Assembly (NCBI GenBank): GCA_934463165.1
Contig: CAKSJG010000011.1
Location: 1-64,000, forward strand
Source of the DNA: an uncultured Clostridia bacterium
Lineage (GTDB): Bacteria; Bacillota; Clostridia; UMGS1810
Direction: 5' to 3'
Length of the DNA stretch: 64,000 nucleotides
Shown here: positions 32,998 to 40,684 of the stretch, piece by piece
Layout of the letters: every line of letters starts with the position of its first letter
Position numbering within the stretch: the first letter of the stretch is position 1
The notes under the pieces: generated by a model
The model's database searches: none
Seen by the model: only the letters and a program-made list of their open reading frames with translations
Told to the model about the DNA's origin: nothing
Position numbers and translations under genes: made by a program

Positions 32998-35502
32998 TTA
33001 TTTTATTCTTACTTTTGTATTCAATGTTTCGGATTCCTTATACGGCTTGAAAAGCATATATATGATGCACGCAATAAGAATTACCGAAACAACAACACCG
33101 AAGATATTTGCAGAACCTGCAAACATTGCACCGATCTGATTAATGCAGAGTGCAACAACATAAGCAAATACACACTGATATCCGATTGCAAACCAGGTCC
33201 ATTTTGCATTGTTCATCTCTCTCTTAATAGCACCCATAGCTGCGAAGCAAGGTGCACAGAGAAGGTTGAATACGAGGAATGAATATGCTGTAATCGGTGT
33301 GAATGCCTGAGCCATTGTTGCATAAACCGAAGCGTCGCCGGCTCCGTAGAGTATACCCATTGTTCCTACGATATTTTCCTTTGCAACAAGACCTGTTATA
33401 GATGCAACGGTTGCCTGCCAGTTGCCCCATCCAAGCGGAGCGAATATCCAGGAAATTCCCTTACCTATTACTGCAAGAATACTCATATCAAGCTGTTCTT
33501 CGCTGAGCATTGTAAAGTGTCCGTCAACAAAGCCGAAATATGATGTGAACCATACAAATATTGTAGAAAGAAGTATGATTGTTCCGGCCTTTTTAATGAA
33601 TGACCAGCCGCGCTCCCACATGCTTCTGAGTACGTTTGATACTGTCGGAAGGTGATATGCAGGGAGCTCCATAACAAACGGTGCGGGATCTCCGGCAAAC
33701 ATTTTTGTCTTTTTGAGCATAATACCCGATATTATAATTGCAGCCATACCTATAAAGTATGCCGATGTTGCAACTGCAGCCGAGCCTGAGAAAATTGCGC
33801 CGGCAATCATTGCTATAAACGGAACCTTAGCACCGCAGGGAATGAAGGTTGTTGTCATTATTGTCATTTTTCTGTCACGGTCATTCTCTATGGTTCTTGA
33901 TGCCATGATACCCGGAACACCGCAGCCCGTACCTATGAGCATAGGAATGAACGATTTACCGGAAAGACCGAATTTTCTGAATATTCTGTCAAGTACGAAT
34001 GCAATTCTGGACATATATCCGCAAGCTTCAAGGAATGCAAGAAGCAGGAAGAGCACGAGCATCTGAGGGACAAATCCGAGTACCGCACCGACACCGGCAA
34101 CAATACCGTCTAAGATGAGTCCGGATAACCACTCTGAGCAGTTAAGCTTTGTAAGAAGCGATTCAACAAGAACCGGAACACCCGGAATCCATATACCGAA
34201 TTCAGCCGGATCTGGTTCTTCGCCGTCATAGCTTTCGTATGTATCTATTGCAGCTACAAGATCGGCGTGTGTTGCTTTTTCTTCGGAATCCTCCAATGTT
34301 TCTTCATCAACAACAGTGTATGTTGCTTCTCTGAGAGATTCTGTTTCGGAAGCAAATTCTCTGAGAGCTTTAACAGCTTCTTTTCCGTCAAAATCATCGG
34401 ATTCGGAATCAATTGCAGCGGATACGGCTTCAACATCAATGCCCTTTGAATCGGCATATTCAATATATCCGTTGATTATCTGATCGGCACCGCCGAATTC
34501 TTCTGCTTTTTCTTCATAAGCAGAACCGCCTATACCGAACAGATGCCATCCGTCACCGAAAAGACCGTCATTTGCCCAATCGGTTGCGGCTGAACCGACA
34601 CCTACCATAGAAATGTAATAAACCAAAAACATTATAACGGCAAAAATCGGAAGTCCGAGGAAACGGTTTGTAACAACTTTATCGATTTTATCCGAATTTG
34701 AAAGCTTGCCGGCATTTTTCTTTTTGTAGCACCCTTTAATAATCTGAGCTATGTAAACATAACGTTCATTTGTGATAATGCTTTCCGCGTCATCGTCAAG
34801 CTCATCTTCGGCAGCCTTTATATCGGCTTCGATATGCTTAATTACTGAATCGTCGATTTTAAGCTTATCTATCACCTTTGAATCACGTTCAAATATTTTT
34901 ATTGCATACCATCTCTGCTCATCTTCATTCATATCATGAAGTACGGCTTCTTCTATGTGTGCAATCGCGTGTTCAACAGTGCCGCTGAAAGTATGCTGCG
35001 GAAGAGTTCTTCCCTGTTTTGCGGCAGTTATTGCTTCCTCTGCGGCAGCCATAACGCCTTCGCCCTTGAGCGCAGATATTTCAACAATCTTACATCCGAG
35101 CTCTCTTGAAAGCTCGGCAATATTTATTTTATCGCCGTTCTTTCTTACAACGTCCATCATGTTAATTGCAATAACAACAGGAATACCAAGCTCGGTGAGC
35201 TGTGTTGTAAGATAAAGGTTTCTCTCTAAGTTTGTACCGTCAATAATATTTAGTATTGCATCGGGTCTTTCTTCAATAAGATAATTTCTTGCAACAACTT
35301 CTTCGAGTGTATAAGGCGAAAGTGAATATATACCGGGTAAGTCGGTAATTATTACATCGCTGTGCTTTTTAAGCTTTCCTTCCTTTTTTTCAACCGTTAC
35401 TCCGGGCCAGTTTCCCACAAACTGATTGGAACCCGTAAGAGCATTAAACAATGTGGTCTTACCACAGTTTGGATTACCTGCAAGGGCAATTCTGATATTC
35501 AT
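32998..35502 (-). CDS. feoB: Ferrous iron transporter FeoB with acidic loop insertion
   Basis: GTP-gated Fe(II) importer, 834 residues. The N-terminal G domain has GNPNCGKTT (G1, 9-17), DLPGIYSL (G3), NMMD (G4) and SALKGEG (G5), followed by a helical GDI-like domain. The membrane part has two gate repeats (GCGVPGIMASRT with FIPCGAKVPF, and later LGWGNWQATVASITG with APCFAAMG). Between the first and second membrane segments is an about 110-residue acidic insertion (residues about 328-436, rich in E, D and A). Its start follows feoA by about 50 bases. Confidence 0.96.
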   Translation of the reverse strand: MNIRIALAGNPNCGKTTLFNALTGSNQFVGNWPGVTVEKKEGKLKKHSDVIITDLPGIYSLSPYTLEEVVARNYLIEERPDAILNIIDGTNLERNLYLTTQLTELGIPVVIAINMMDVVRKNGDKINIAELSRELGCKIVEISALKGEGVMAAAEEAITAAKQGRTLPQHTFSGTVEHAIAHIEEAVLHDMNEDEQRWYAIKIFERDSKVIDKLKIDDSVIKHIEADIKAAEDELDDDAESIITNERYVYIAQIIKGCYKKKNAGKLSNSDKIDKVVTNRFLGLPIFAVIMFLVYYISMVGVGSAATDWANDGLFGDGWHLFGIGGSAYEEKAEEFGGADQIINGYIEYADSKGIDVEAVSAAIDSESDDFDGKEAVKALREFASETESLREATYTVVDEETLEDSEEKATHADLVAAIDTYESYDGEEPDPAEFGIWIPGVPVLVESLLTKLNCSEWLSGLILDGIVAGVGAVLGFVPQMLVLFLLLAFLEACGYMSRIAFVLDRIFRKFGLSGKSFIPMLIGTGCGVPGIMASRTIENDRDRKMTIMTTTFIPCGAKVPFIAMIAGAIFSGSAAVATSAYFIGMAAIIISGIMLKKTKMFAGDPAPFVMELPAYHLPTVSNVLRSMWERGWSFIKKAGTIILLSTIFVWFTSYFGFVDGHFTMLSEEQLDMSILAVIGKGISWIFAPLGWGNWQATVASITGLVAKENIVGTMGILYGAGDASVYATMAQAFTPITAYSFLVFNLLCAPCFAAMGAIKREMNNAKWTWFAIGYQCVFAYVVALCINQIGAMFAGSANIFGVVVSVILIACIIYMLFKPYKESETLNTKVRIK

Positions 35503-35554
35503 AAACCTGTTCCTCTCTTTCTTTATCCGTCGGCAACTGCCGATTCAATTTAAT

Positions 35555-35776
35555 TTACTGTACTTCAATCATTTCCGCATCAGCTTTACGGAGCGTAAGC
35601 TCGTAGCCTCTTACGGTTACTTCAATCGGATCTCCGAGCGGAGCAACCTTTCTTATGTACACGGATACACCCTTGGTTATACCCATATCCATAATTCTGC
35701 GCTTTACGGCACCCTCACCGTGCAGCTTTACAACAGTTACTGTATCGCCGACTTTTGCCTGCTTTAATGTATTCAT
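35555..35776 (-). CDS. feoA: Ferrous iron transport protein A (SH3-like), second copy
   Basis: A 73-residue SH3-like FeoA protein: GDTVTVVKLHGEGAVKRRIMDMGITKG, then GDPIEVTVRGYELTLRKADAEMIEV. FeoA-type proteins act with FeoB at the cytoplasmic side. It lies just upstream of feoB and 36 bases after the other feoA. Confidence 0.95.
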   Translation of the reverse strand: MNTLKQAKVGDTVTVVKLHGEGAVKRRIMDMGITKGVSVYIRKVAPLGDPIEVTVRGYELTLRKADAEMIEVQ

Positions 35777-35812
35777 TGTTTGTCCTCCTAAAAATATATT
35801 ATTTTATTAAAA

Positions 35813-36022
35813 TCAAATTATGATTTTTTGTGCCATTTCTTCGCTTATGGCAACTCTGGTCTCCTTGACGTTCACAATAACATTTCCTCCGAGAGCACTG
35901 ACAATTGTTACAGTTCCTCCGACAACGAACCCGAGATTTTCCAAATGTTTTTTTATCTCAGGTTTGCCGCCTATTCTTTTTATAATATTTTCTTCACCGA
36001 CATTTGCTAAACTTAGCGGCAT
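35813..36022 (-). CDS. feoA: Ferrous iron transport protein A (SH3-like), first copy
   Basis: A 69-residue SH3-like FeoA protein: PLSLANVGEENIIKRIGGKPEIKKHLENLGF, with a GGNVIVNVKETRVAISEEMAQKI ending. It differs clearly from the second FeoA, as in other clostridial feoAAB operons. GGAGGT serves the ATG. First gene of the long feo transcript. Confidence 0.95.
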   Translation of the reverse strand: MPLSLANVGEENIIKRIGGKPEIKKHLENLGFVVGGTVTIVSALGGNVIVNVKETRVAISEEMAQKIII

Positions 36023-36039
36023 ATCTTACCTCCGTTCCG

Positions 36040-36055
36040 GTTAGAATAGTCTAAC
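36040..36055. promoter_or_regulatory. Candidate operator, feo leader, site proximal to feoA
   Basis: Palindrome GTTAGAATAGTCTAAC (GTTAG-N6-CTAAC, extended by G and C to GGTTAG..CTAACC). It lies just upstream of the feoA ribosome-binding site. Confidence 0.6.
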
Positions 36056-36072
36056 CCGTATCCAAAATAAAT

Positions 36073-36090
36073 AGTTAGCCCTTGCTAACT
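36073..36090. promoter_or_regulatory. Candidate operator, feo leader, middle site
   Basis: Perfect palindrome AGTTAGC-CCTT-GCTAACT, again of the GTTAG-N6-CTAAC form, downstream of the -10 element. Confidence 0.65.
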
Positions 36091-36101
36091 TCTTCCATAA
36101 G

Positions 36102-36119
36102 TTAGTTTAGCACAACTAA
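36102..36119. promoter_or_regulatory. Candidate operator overlapping the feo -10
   Basis: Palindrome TTAGTT-TAGCAC-AACTAA. It covers the -10 box (36104-36109), so binding would block RNA polymerase. A related TTAGTT-N6-AACTTA site precedes the second DtxR gene. Confidence 0.6.
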
Positions 36120-36132
36120 TCAATTTTGTCAA
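36104..36132 (-). promoter_or_regulatory. Promoter of the feo cluster
   Basis: Minus strand TTGACA (36127-36132), 17 bases, TAAACT (36104-36109). Confidence 0.8.
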
Positions 36133-36311
36133 TAGATTATTTTAATTTTTTTAAATTTGTAAAATTAAAACATCCGAATTGTGAGTGTATAAATGTTTTT
36201 TGTATGTTTTGACATGTATAAAACCCGTATTAATATTAATAATTTGCAGAAAACGTCCTGTTTCGCCGGCAATTGTACACATGTCATGTTCTAAATATCC
36301 TCCGCCCGCTA

Positions 36312-36524
36312 TCATACACGGAATATGATAATTGGCAGCTTATTGTATTCCTCACCGTATACCGCTCCGCCATTGTACCGCTTTAAACATTCGCGCAATT
36401 CCAACTCCTTCAAATCACGCCGAATAGTCATTTCACTGACAAAGAAATGTAGCGCAAGTTTTTTGACAGTTGTGTGTCTGCTATGTTTCAAGTAAGCAAA
36501 CATGGCGATTTGTCTCTCATTCAA
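36312..36524 (-). pseudogene. Truncated DeoR-family repressor (HTH domain only)
   Basis: A 70-residue reading frame matching only the DeoR N-terminal winged helix: NERQIAMFAYLKHSRHTTVKKLALHFFVSEMTIRRDLKELE, then KRYNGGAVYGEEYNKLPI, after which it stops. DeoR proteins run to about 250 residues with a sugar-phosphate sensor domain; no remainder is found downstream in any frame, so the sensor was probably lost by deletion. It starts from a TTG with AAGGAGAAGG upstream and could still yield a DNA-binding fragment. A palindrome at 36555-36576 may be its operator. Confidence 0.65.
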
Positions 36525-36554
36525 AGCTATATAGCCTTCTCCTTCTGTTTATCA

Positions 36555-36576
36555 AAATGTTCGTTTTCAAACATTT
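36555..36576. promoter_or_regulatory. Candidate DeoR operator
   Basis: Inverted repeat AAATGTT-N8-AACATTT, just upstream of both the DeoR remnant and the GDPD promoter -35; a further AACAT follows at 36580-36583. Confidence 0.45.
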
Positions 36577-36586
36577 CAAACATCTA

Positions 36587-36615
36587 TTGACTTTCCGTAT
36601 GTTTTATTATATTAT
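36587..36615 (+). promoter_or_regulatory. Promoter upstream of the GDPD gene
   Basis: TTGACT (36587-36592), 17 bases, TATTAT (36610-36615), leaving a leader of about 190 bases before the GDPD start. Confidence 0.6.
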
Positions 36616-36746
36616 AAATCTTAAGAAATTACAATTAAGGCTAAACGTTGCGATTTAAGCCCCCTTTGAGCAGTCAAAGCTGTAATTAAAATAAACAAAT
36701 TCACAGCGCTTATATTAAAGTAGCTAACATTTGGTATATGCAAATC

Positions 36747-36789
36747 AAAAAACTGCATTTTATCTGCAAAACAGATAATTGCAGTTTTT
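36747..36789 (+). promoter_or_regulatory. Terminator-like hairpin in the GDPD leader
   Basis: AAAAACTGCA pairs with TGCAGTTTTT, and inner ATCTG pairs with CAGAT. The stem ends in a T run 23 bases before the GDPD ATG. It may be an attenuator or the end of an upstream transcript. Confidence 0.5.
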
Positions 36790-36812
36790 GAAATAAAAAT
36801 TAAGGAAAGGAA

Positions 36813-37574
36813 ATGAGAGTATTGAAATTTAAAGCCCAAAAAAACGTACTGATTGCCGGCCATCGCGGCTATCCTGCAAAATTAACCGAAAATACACTTG
36901 CCTCTTTTCAAGCGGCGACAGATTCCGGGGTTGACATGATTGAAACAGACATTCGTATTACAAAGGACAAGCACTTAGTTCTTATGCACGACAGCAGCGC
37001 CGAACGAGTCGGCGGAAATTCAAGATTAATACGAGATATGACGCTTGAAGAAGTCATGGCACTGCGCATCGGCAAGGAAAAAGCATCAATTCCAACGTTA
37101 GATGATCTTTTTGATCTGTTTTCAGACAACAAAGCATTATTATACAATCTTGAAATCAAAGTATACAGTCATGAAGAGGGAATAGAAGCCGTTCATGACA
37201 CTGTAGTTCAAGCGGTGGCACTTTGTCAAAAATTTGATGTCTGTGACCGCGTAATTTTTAATAGCTTTGATGCCTATGTGCTGGAATATATCTATAAAAA
37301 TTATGGAAACAGGTTTAAGCTTCATGGTTACTACCCATACAGTATTATGGAAAATATAACGAATAATCCGAATAATTATCTCGACTATGCATGTTTTTGG
37401 GCACACGGAGAAGAAGCAAAGGCATTTTGCGATTATTTGAAACAACATGGAATAGAGCCTTGTACCGGTTCCGACACTACCGAAACACAATTTTACGAAG
37501 CGGCTAAATACGGTTGCTCTATGTTTACATTAGATGACCCTGCAAAGGCCATTGAGTGGCGAAAAAAATTATAA
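36813..37574 (+). CDS. Glycerophosphodiester phosphodiesterase
   Basis: Hydrolyses glycerophosphodiesters to glycerol 3-phosphate and an alcohol. The 253-residue protein has the GDPD signatures AGHRGYPAKLTENTLASF (catalytic His and Arg, ENT), MIETDIRITKDKHLVLMHD (metal-binding E/D and second catalytic His), and LEIKVY. There is no signal peptide, so the enzyme is cytoplasmic (UgpQ type). AAGGAAAGG serves the ATG. Base composition is AT-rich like the flanking region. It is divergent from the DeoR remnant, which may once have regulated it. Confidence 0.93.
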   Translation: MRVLKFKAQKNVLIAGHRGYPAKLTENTLASFQAATDSGVDMIETDIRITKDKHLVLMHDSSAERVGGNSRLIRDMTLEEVMALRIGKEKASIPTLDDLFDLFSDNKALLYNLEIKVYSHEEGIEAVHDTVVQAVALCQKFDVCDRVIFNSFDAYVLEYIYKNYGNRFKLHGYYPYSIMENITNNPNNYLDYACFWAHGEEAKAFCDYLKQHGIEPCTGSDTTETQFYEAAKYGCSMFTLDDPAKAIEWRKKL

Positions 37575-37648
37575 ATATCTCATTTGAATGTTAAGTGATA
37601 TTTGCTTTCATTACAAACCTACAATGTGTAAAATCTATATTTTAAAAC

Positions 37649-37666
37649 TTAGTTTGACATAACTTA
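37649..37666. promoter_or_regulatory. Candidate operator at the second DtxR/MntR promoter
   Basis: TTAGTT-N6-AACTTA, one mismatch from the TTAGTT-N6-AACTAA palindrome on the feo -10; here it overlaps the -35 box, suggesting autoregulation. Confidence 0.45.
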
Positions 37667-37682
37667 CTAATTGTGATACAAT
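37654..37682 (+). promoter_or_regulatory. Promoter of the second DtxR/MntR gene
   Basis: TTGACA (37654-37659), 17 bases, TACAAT (37677-37682). Confidence 0.75.
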
Positions 37683-37737
37683 ATATATAAATACATATTG
37701 ATAATATCGGTTTGCATGCCGATAGTGAGGTAATAAA

Positions 37738-38121
37738 ATGATAATAAAAGAATCTGCAGAAAACTATCTTGAAGCAATACTTATGATAAAAAAACAAAAG
37801 GGCAACGTACGCAGTGTGGATATTGCCAATTTTTTAAACATCACAAAACCCAGTGTATCTGTCGCAATGAAGTCATTCAGAGAAGAGGGATATATAATTG
37901 TTGATGATAACGGAAGTATAACGCTTACAGAAAAAGGAATGGACATTGCCAAAAATATATGTGAAAGACATGAAATTATTGCAAAAGCCCTTATCGCTCT
38001 CGGAGTTGACGAATCAATAGCTTATGAAGATAGCTGCAAAATTGAACATGACATAAGTCAGCAAACATTTATTGCAATAAAAGAACATCTCAAAAAACAC
38101 GGAATTTTACAGAATTCTTGA
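37738..38121 (+). CDS. DtxR/MntR-family metal-dependent regulator (canonical metal site)
   Basis: A 127-residue regulator. The N-terminal winged helix (VRSVDIANFLNITKPSVSVAMKSF) is followed by the dimerisation domain with the canonical ligands: H78 in ERHEI and the CKIEH motif with E103 and H104. No SH3 domain, so it is MntR-sized. Represses metal uptake genes when Mn(II) or Fe(II) is bound. GTGAGG serves the ATG. It contrasts with the cysteine-substituted paralogue at 29979-30356. Confidence 0.92.
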   Translation: MIIKESAENYLEAILMIKKQKGNVRSVDIANFLNITKPSVSVAMKSFREEGYIIVDDNGSITLTEKGMDIAKNICERHEIIAKALIALGVDESIAYEDSCKIEHDISQQTFIAIKEHLKKHGILQNS

Positions 38122-38218
38122 TGCAAAACAGTTTCGGCGTATTTAAATTCGGGTTCGGTGCAGAGCATGATATGTTTCTGTATCGAACTTTTATTTTATA
38201 TATTTTGGAGAAATGCCT

Positions 38219-39178
38219 ATGAAAAAAATTCTGTCTGTTATTTTGATTATAATATTTTTAATATCATTTGCGTCATGCAGCGAAAAAAAATACAGCAAAT
38301 CGGATTTTTGCCTGAATACCTATGTTACGGTTACCGCCTACGGAAAAAATGCCTCAAAAGCGGTTGACGATGCATTTAAAGAATTTGAAAGAATTGAAAA
38401 CATGCTGAGTCCGTATATTGAAACAAGTGAAATAAGCCGCATAAACAGTGCAGGGGCAAACGAATCCGTAACGGTAAGCAAGGAGTGTGCAGACATAATA
38501 AAAAAGGCCCTCAGAGTATGCAGGATAACCAACGGTGCATTTGACATAACAGTTAAACCGCTTGTTGATTTATGGAATGTTACCGATCCGGACACAAAGA
38601 CCGTACCTTCCGATGAAGATATACAAAAAGCACGCGCAAAGGTTGACTACCGCAAGGTTTCGGTTTTCGGAAATACCGTAAGTATTTCGGCTGACTGTAT
38701 GCAAATAGACCTCGGAGGAGCGGCAAAGGGATACTGTGCCGACAGAGCATGTGAAATCATGAAAAAATACAATATTAAAAACGCTCTTATTGACCTGGGC
38801 GGCAATATATATGCACTCGGAAAAAACGAGAACGGAGAAAAATGGAAAGTAGGTATTCAGGATCCTGAAAAAAAACGCGGAGAATACATTACCGCGATTG
38901 AATTATCGGACGAAACCTGCGTAACAAGCGGATCGTACGAAAGATATTTTGAATCGAACGGCAAAATTTATCATCACATAATGGATCCGAAAACGGGCTT
39001 CCCGGCAGAATCCGAATTTAAAAGCGTAACCGTCATATCGAAAAATTCTTTTGAGGCGGACATGCTGTCGACGGCTATATTTGTTACGGGAGCCGAAAAT
39101 TTTGAACTATTAAGAGATGATTTCAACATAAAGAAATACATAACTATCGACAAAAATAACCGTGTTGAAATACGGTAA
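38219..39178 (+). CDS. apbE: FAD:protein FMN transferase (ApbE), lipoprotein
   Basis: Attaches FMN covalently to a threonine of partner proteins (for example Rnf/Nqr subunits and FMN-binding domains) outside the membrane, using FAD and magnesium. The 319-residue protein has a lipoprotein signal with lipobox ISFASC, then the ApbE motifs DLGGAAKGYCADRA, LIDLGGNIYALG, and CVTSGSYERYF..HHIMDPKTGFPA. The ATG at 38219 has TTGGAG at eight bases; an ATG two codons earlier is too close. Closed by a long inverted repeat terminator. Confidence 0.95.
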   Translation: MKKILSVILIIIFLISFASCSEKKYSKSDFCLNTYVTVTAYGKNASKAVDDAFKEFERIENMLSPYIETSEISRINSAGANESVTVSKECADIIKKALRVCRITNGAFDITVKPLVDLWNVTDPDTKTVPSDEDIQKARAKVDYRKVSVFGNTVSISADCMQIDLGGAAKGYCADRACEIMKKYNIKNALIDLGGNIYALGKNENGEKWKVGIQDPEKKRGEYITAIELSDETCVTSGSYERYFESNGKIYHHIMDPKTGFPAESEFKSVTVISKNSFEADMLSTAIFVTGAENFELLRDDFNIKKYITIDKNNRVEIR

Positions 39179-39215
39179 GATAACCGATGCAAAAAACACC
39201 GTCACTGCGAAACAT

Positions 39216-39280
39216 TTGATTCACACAAAAAACGGATGTCAAAAATACTGTTTTTGACATCCGTCTTTTGTGTGAATCAA
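39216..39280. terminator. Long bidirectional terminator between apbE and rplQ
   Basis: A 30-bp perfect inverted repeat: bases 39216-39245 match 39251-39280 around a TACTG loop. It contains AACGGATGTCAAAAA and ends in TTTTGTGTG. It closes both apbE and the ribosomal cluster. Confidence 0.88.
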
Positions 39281-39282
39281 TA

Positions 39283-39624
39283 TTAAACCAATTCAATAAT
39301 TGCCATTTCAGCTGCATCTCCGCGTCTGGGACCCATTTTGAGTACTCTTGTGTAACCGCCGTTTCTGTCGGCATATTTCGGAGCAATTTCAGCAAACACC
39401 TTTGTTACTACATCTTCCTTAGTAATATAAGCAAGAGCCTGTCTTCTGGTGTGTAATGTATTTGTTTTACCTAAGGTTATCATCTTATCAGCCATACATC
39501 TGATTTCCTTTGCTTTGGGAAGAGTTGTTTCTATTCTTCCGTTTTCAAGCAATGCGGTAACCAGATTTCTTAAGGTTGCATCTCTGTGATCAGATGCACG
39601 ACCTAATTTTCTTGTACCCGGCAT
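39283..39624 (-). CDS. rplQ: Ribosomal protein L17
   Basis: Large-subunit protein near the exit tunnel, 113 residues. MPGTRKLGRASDHRDATLRNLVTALL is the family start; GGYTRVLKMGPRRGDAAEMAIIEL is the end. GGAGGT fits the ATG at 39624, not the ATG two codons earlier. Last gene of the ribosomal cluster. Confidence 0.97.
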   Translation of the reverse strand: MPGTRKLGRASDHRDATLRNLVTALLENGRIETTLPKAKEIRCMADKMITLGKTNTLHTRRQALAYITKEDVVTKVFAEIAPKYADRNGGYTRVLKMGPRRGDAAEMAIIELV

Positions 39625-39676
39625 GTGCATATACCTCCTTTACCAAAATATAAGTTCGTCAAAGCATTACTGCTTT

Positions 39677-40630
39677 TTATTCATCGTATTCTTTTGAGAA
39701 CTGGAAGCCTAAAGAATTAAGCTTTCCTACAACTTCCTCAAGAGATTTTCTTCCGAGATTTCTGACTCTCATCATCTCGCCCTCGGATTTGCTTACGAGA
39801 TCTTCAACCGTATTAATACCTGCACGTTTGAGACAGTTGAAAGAACGAACGGAAAGATCGAGCTCTTCTATGGTAAGCTCCAATACCTTATCTTTCTGAT
39901 TTTCTTCTTTTTCAACCATTATGTCGGTATCTCTGATTTCATCCGTAAGGTCAATAAAGAGATTCATGTGATCATTCAATATTTTTGCACTCAATGAAAG
40001 TGCTTCCTCCGGTGTTATGGTACCGTCGGAAAAAATTTCAAGAGTAAGCTTATCATAATCGGTAACCTGCCCTACACGGGTATTTGTAACATAGTAATTT
40101 ACCTTATCAATAGGCGAATATATTGAGTCTACGGGAATAACACCGATTACACTCTGCATATTTTCCTTATTTTTTTCACTTGTTACATATCCTCTGCCCT
40201 TTGAAAGAGTGATTTCCATATAAAGTCGGGCATTGTCGCTAAGTGTGGCAATATGAAGATCACCGTTAATAATTTCAACCTCATGGTCACATCTGATATC
40301 TCTTGCGCAAACCTCTCCCTCTCCGGATGCTTCAATATATACCGTTTTGGGAGTGTCACAGTAAAGCTTTGCTATTATTCTTTTGACATTCAGAATGATT
40401 TCGGTTACATCTTCTTTTACACCCGGAATCGTTGAAAACTCATGCATTACTCCGTCAATCTTTACGCTTACCGGAGCAACACCGGGAAGAGATGAAAGAA
40501 GAACTCTGCGGAGCGAATTGCCAAGTGTCAGACCGTATCCTCTTTCAAGAGGTTCAACCTCGAATTTGGCATATTTTCCGTCATGACTCTTTTCCACACA
40601 TTCAACGCGGGGTTTTTCCATTTCGATCAT
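39677..40630 (-). CDS. rpoA: RNA polymerase alpha subunit
   Basis: Assembles beta and beta' and contacts UP elements and activators. The 317-residue protein has the N-terminal dimerisation domain (FEVEPLERGYGLTLGNSLRRVLLSSLPG) and, after a linker near 235-250, the helix-hairpin-helix C-terminal domain (ELDLSVRSFNCLKRAGINTVEDL). The ATG giving MIEMEKPR has GGAGGG at nine bases; an earlier in-frame ATG is too close. Confidence 0.98.
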   Translation of the reverse strand: MIEMEKPRVECVEKSHDGKYAKFEVEPLERGYGLTLGNSLRRVLLSSLPGVAPVSVKIDGVMHEFSTIPGVKEDVTEIILNVKRIIAKLYCDTPKTVYIEASGEGEVCARDIRCDHEVEIINGDLHIATLSDNARLYMEITLSKGRGYVTSEKNKENMQSVIGVIPVDSIYSPIDKVNYYVTNTRVGQVTDYDKLTLEIFSDGTITPEEALSLSAKILNDHMNLFIDLTDEIRDTDIMVEKEENQKDKVLELTIEELDLSVRSFNCLKRAGINTVEDLVSKSEGEMMRVRNLGRKSLEEVVGKLNSLGFQFSKEYDE

Positions 40631-40684
40631 AACATAACCCTCCATTTCATTACTATTATTATTACACTATTGAGGGGAGAGCTA

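Noticed and set aside
35555..36022. Two feoA genes as a recent duplication
   Set aside because: The two proteins are too different for a recent duplication, and feoA-feoA-feoB is a common clostridial arrangement.
36621..36863. An 80-codon minus-strand frame overlapping the GDPD start
   Set aside because: No ribosome-binding site or family signature; it conflicts with the well-supported GDPD gene and its leader hairpin.
39216..39280. A 30-bp perfect inverted repeat that could be a small transposon relic or small RNA
   Set aside because: It lies between two converging stop codons and has T runs; a bidirectional terminator is the simpler reading.
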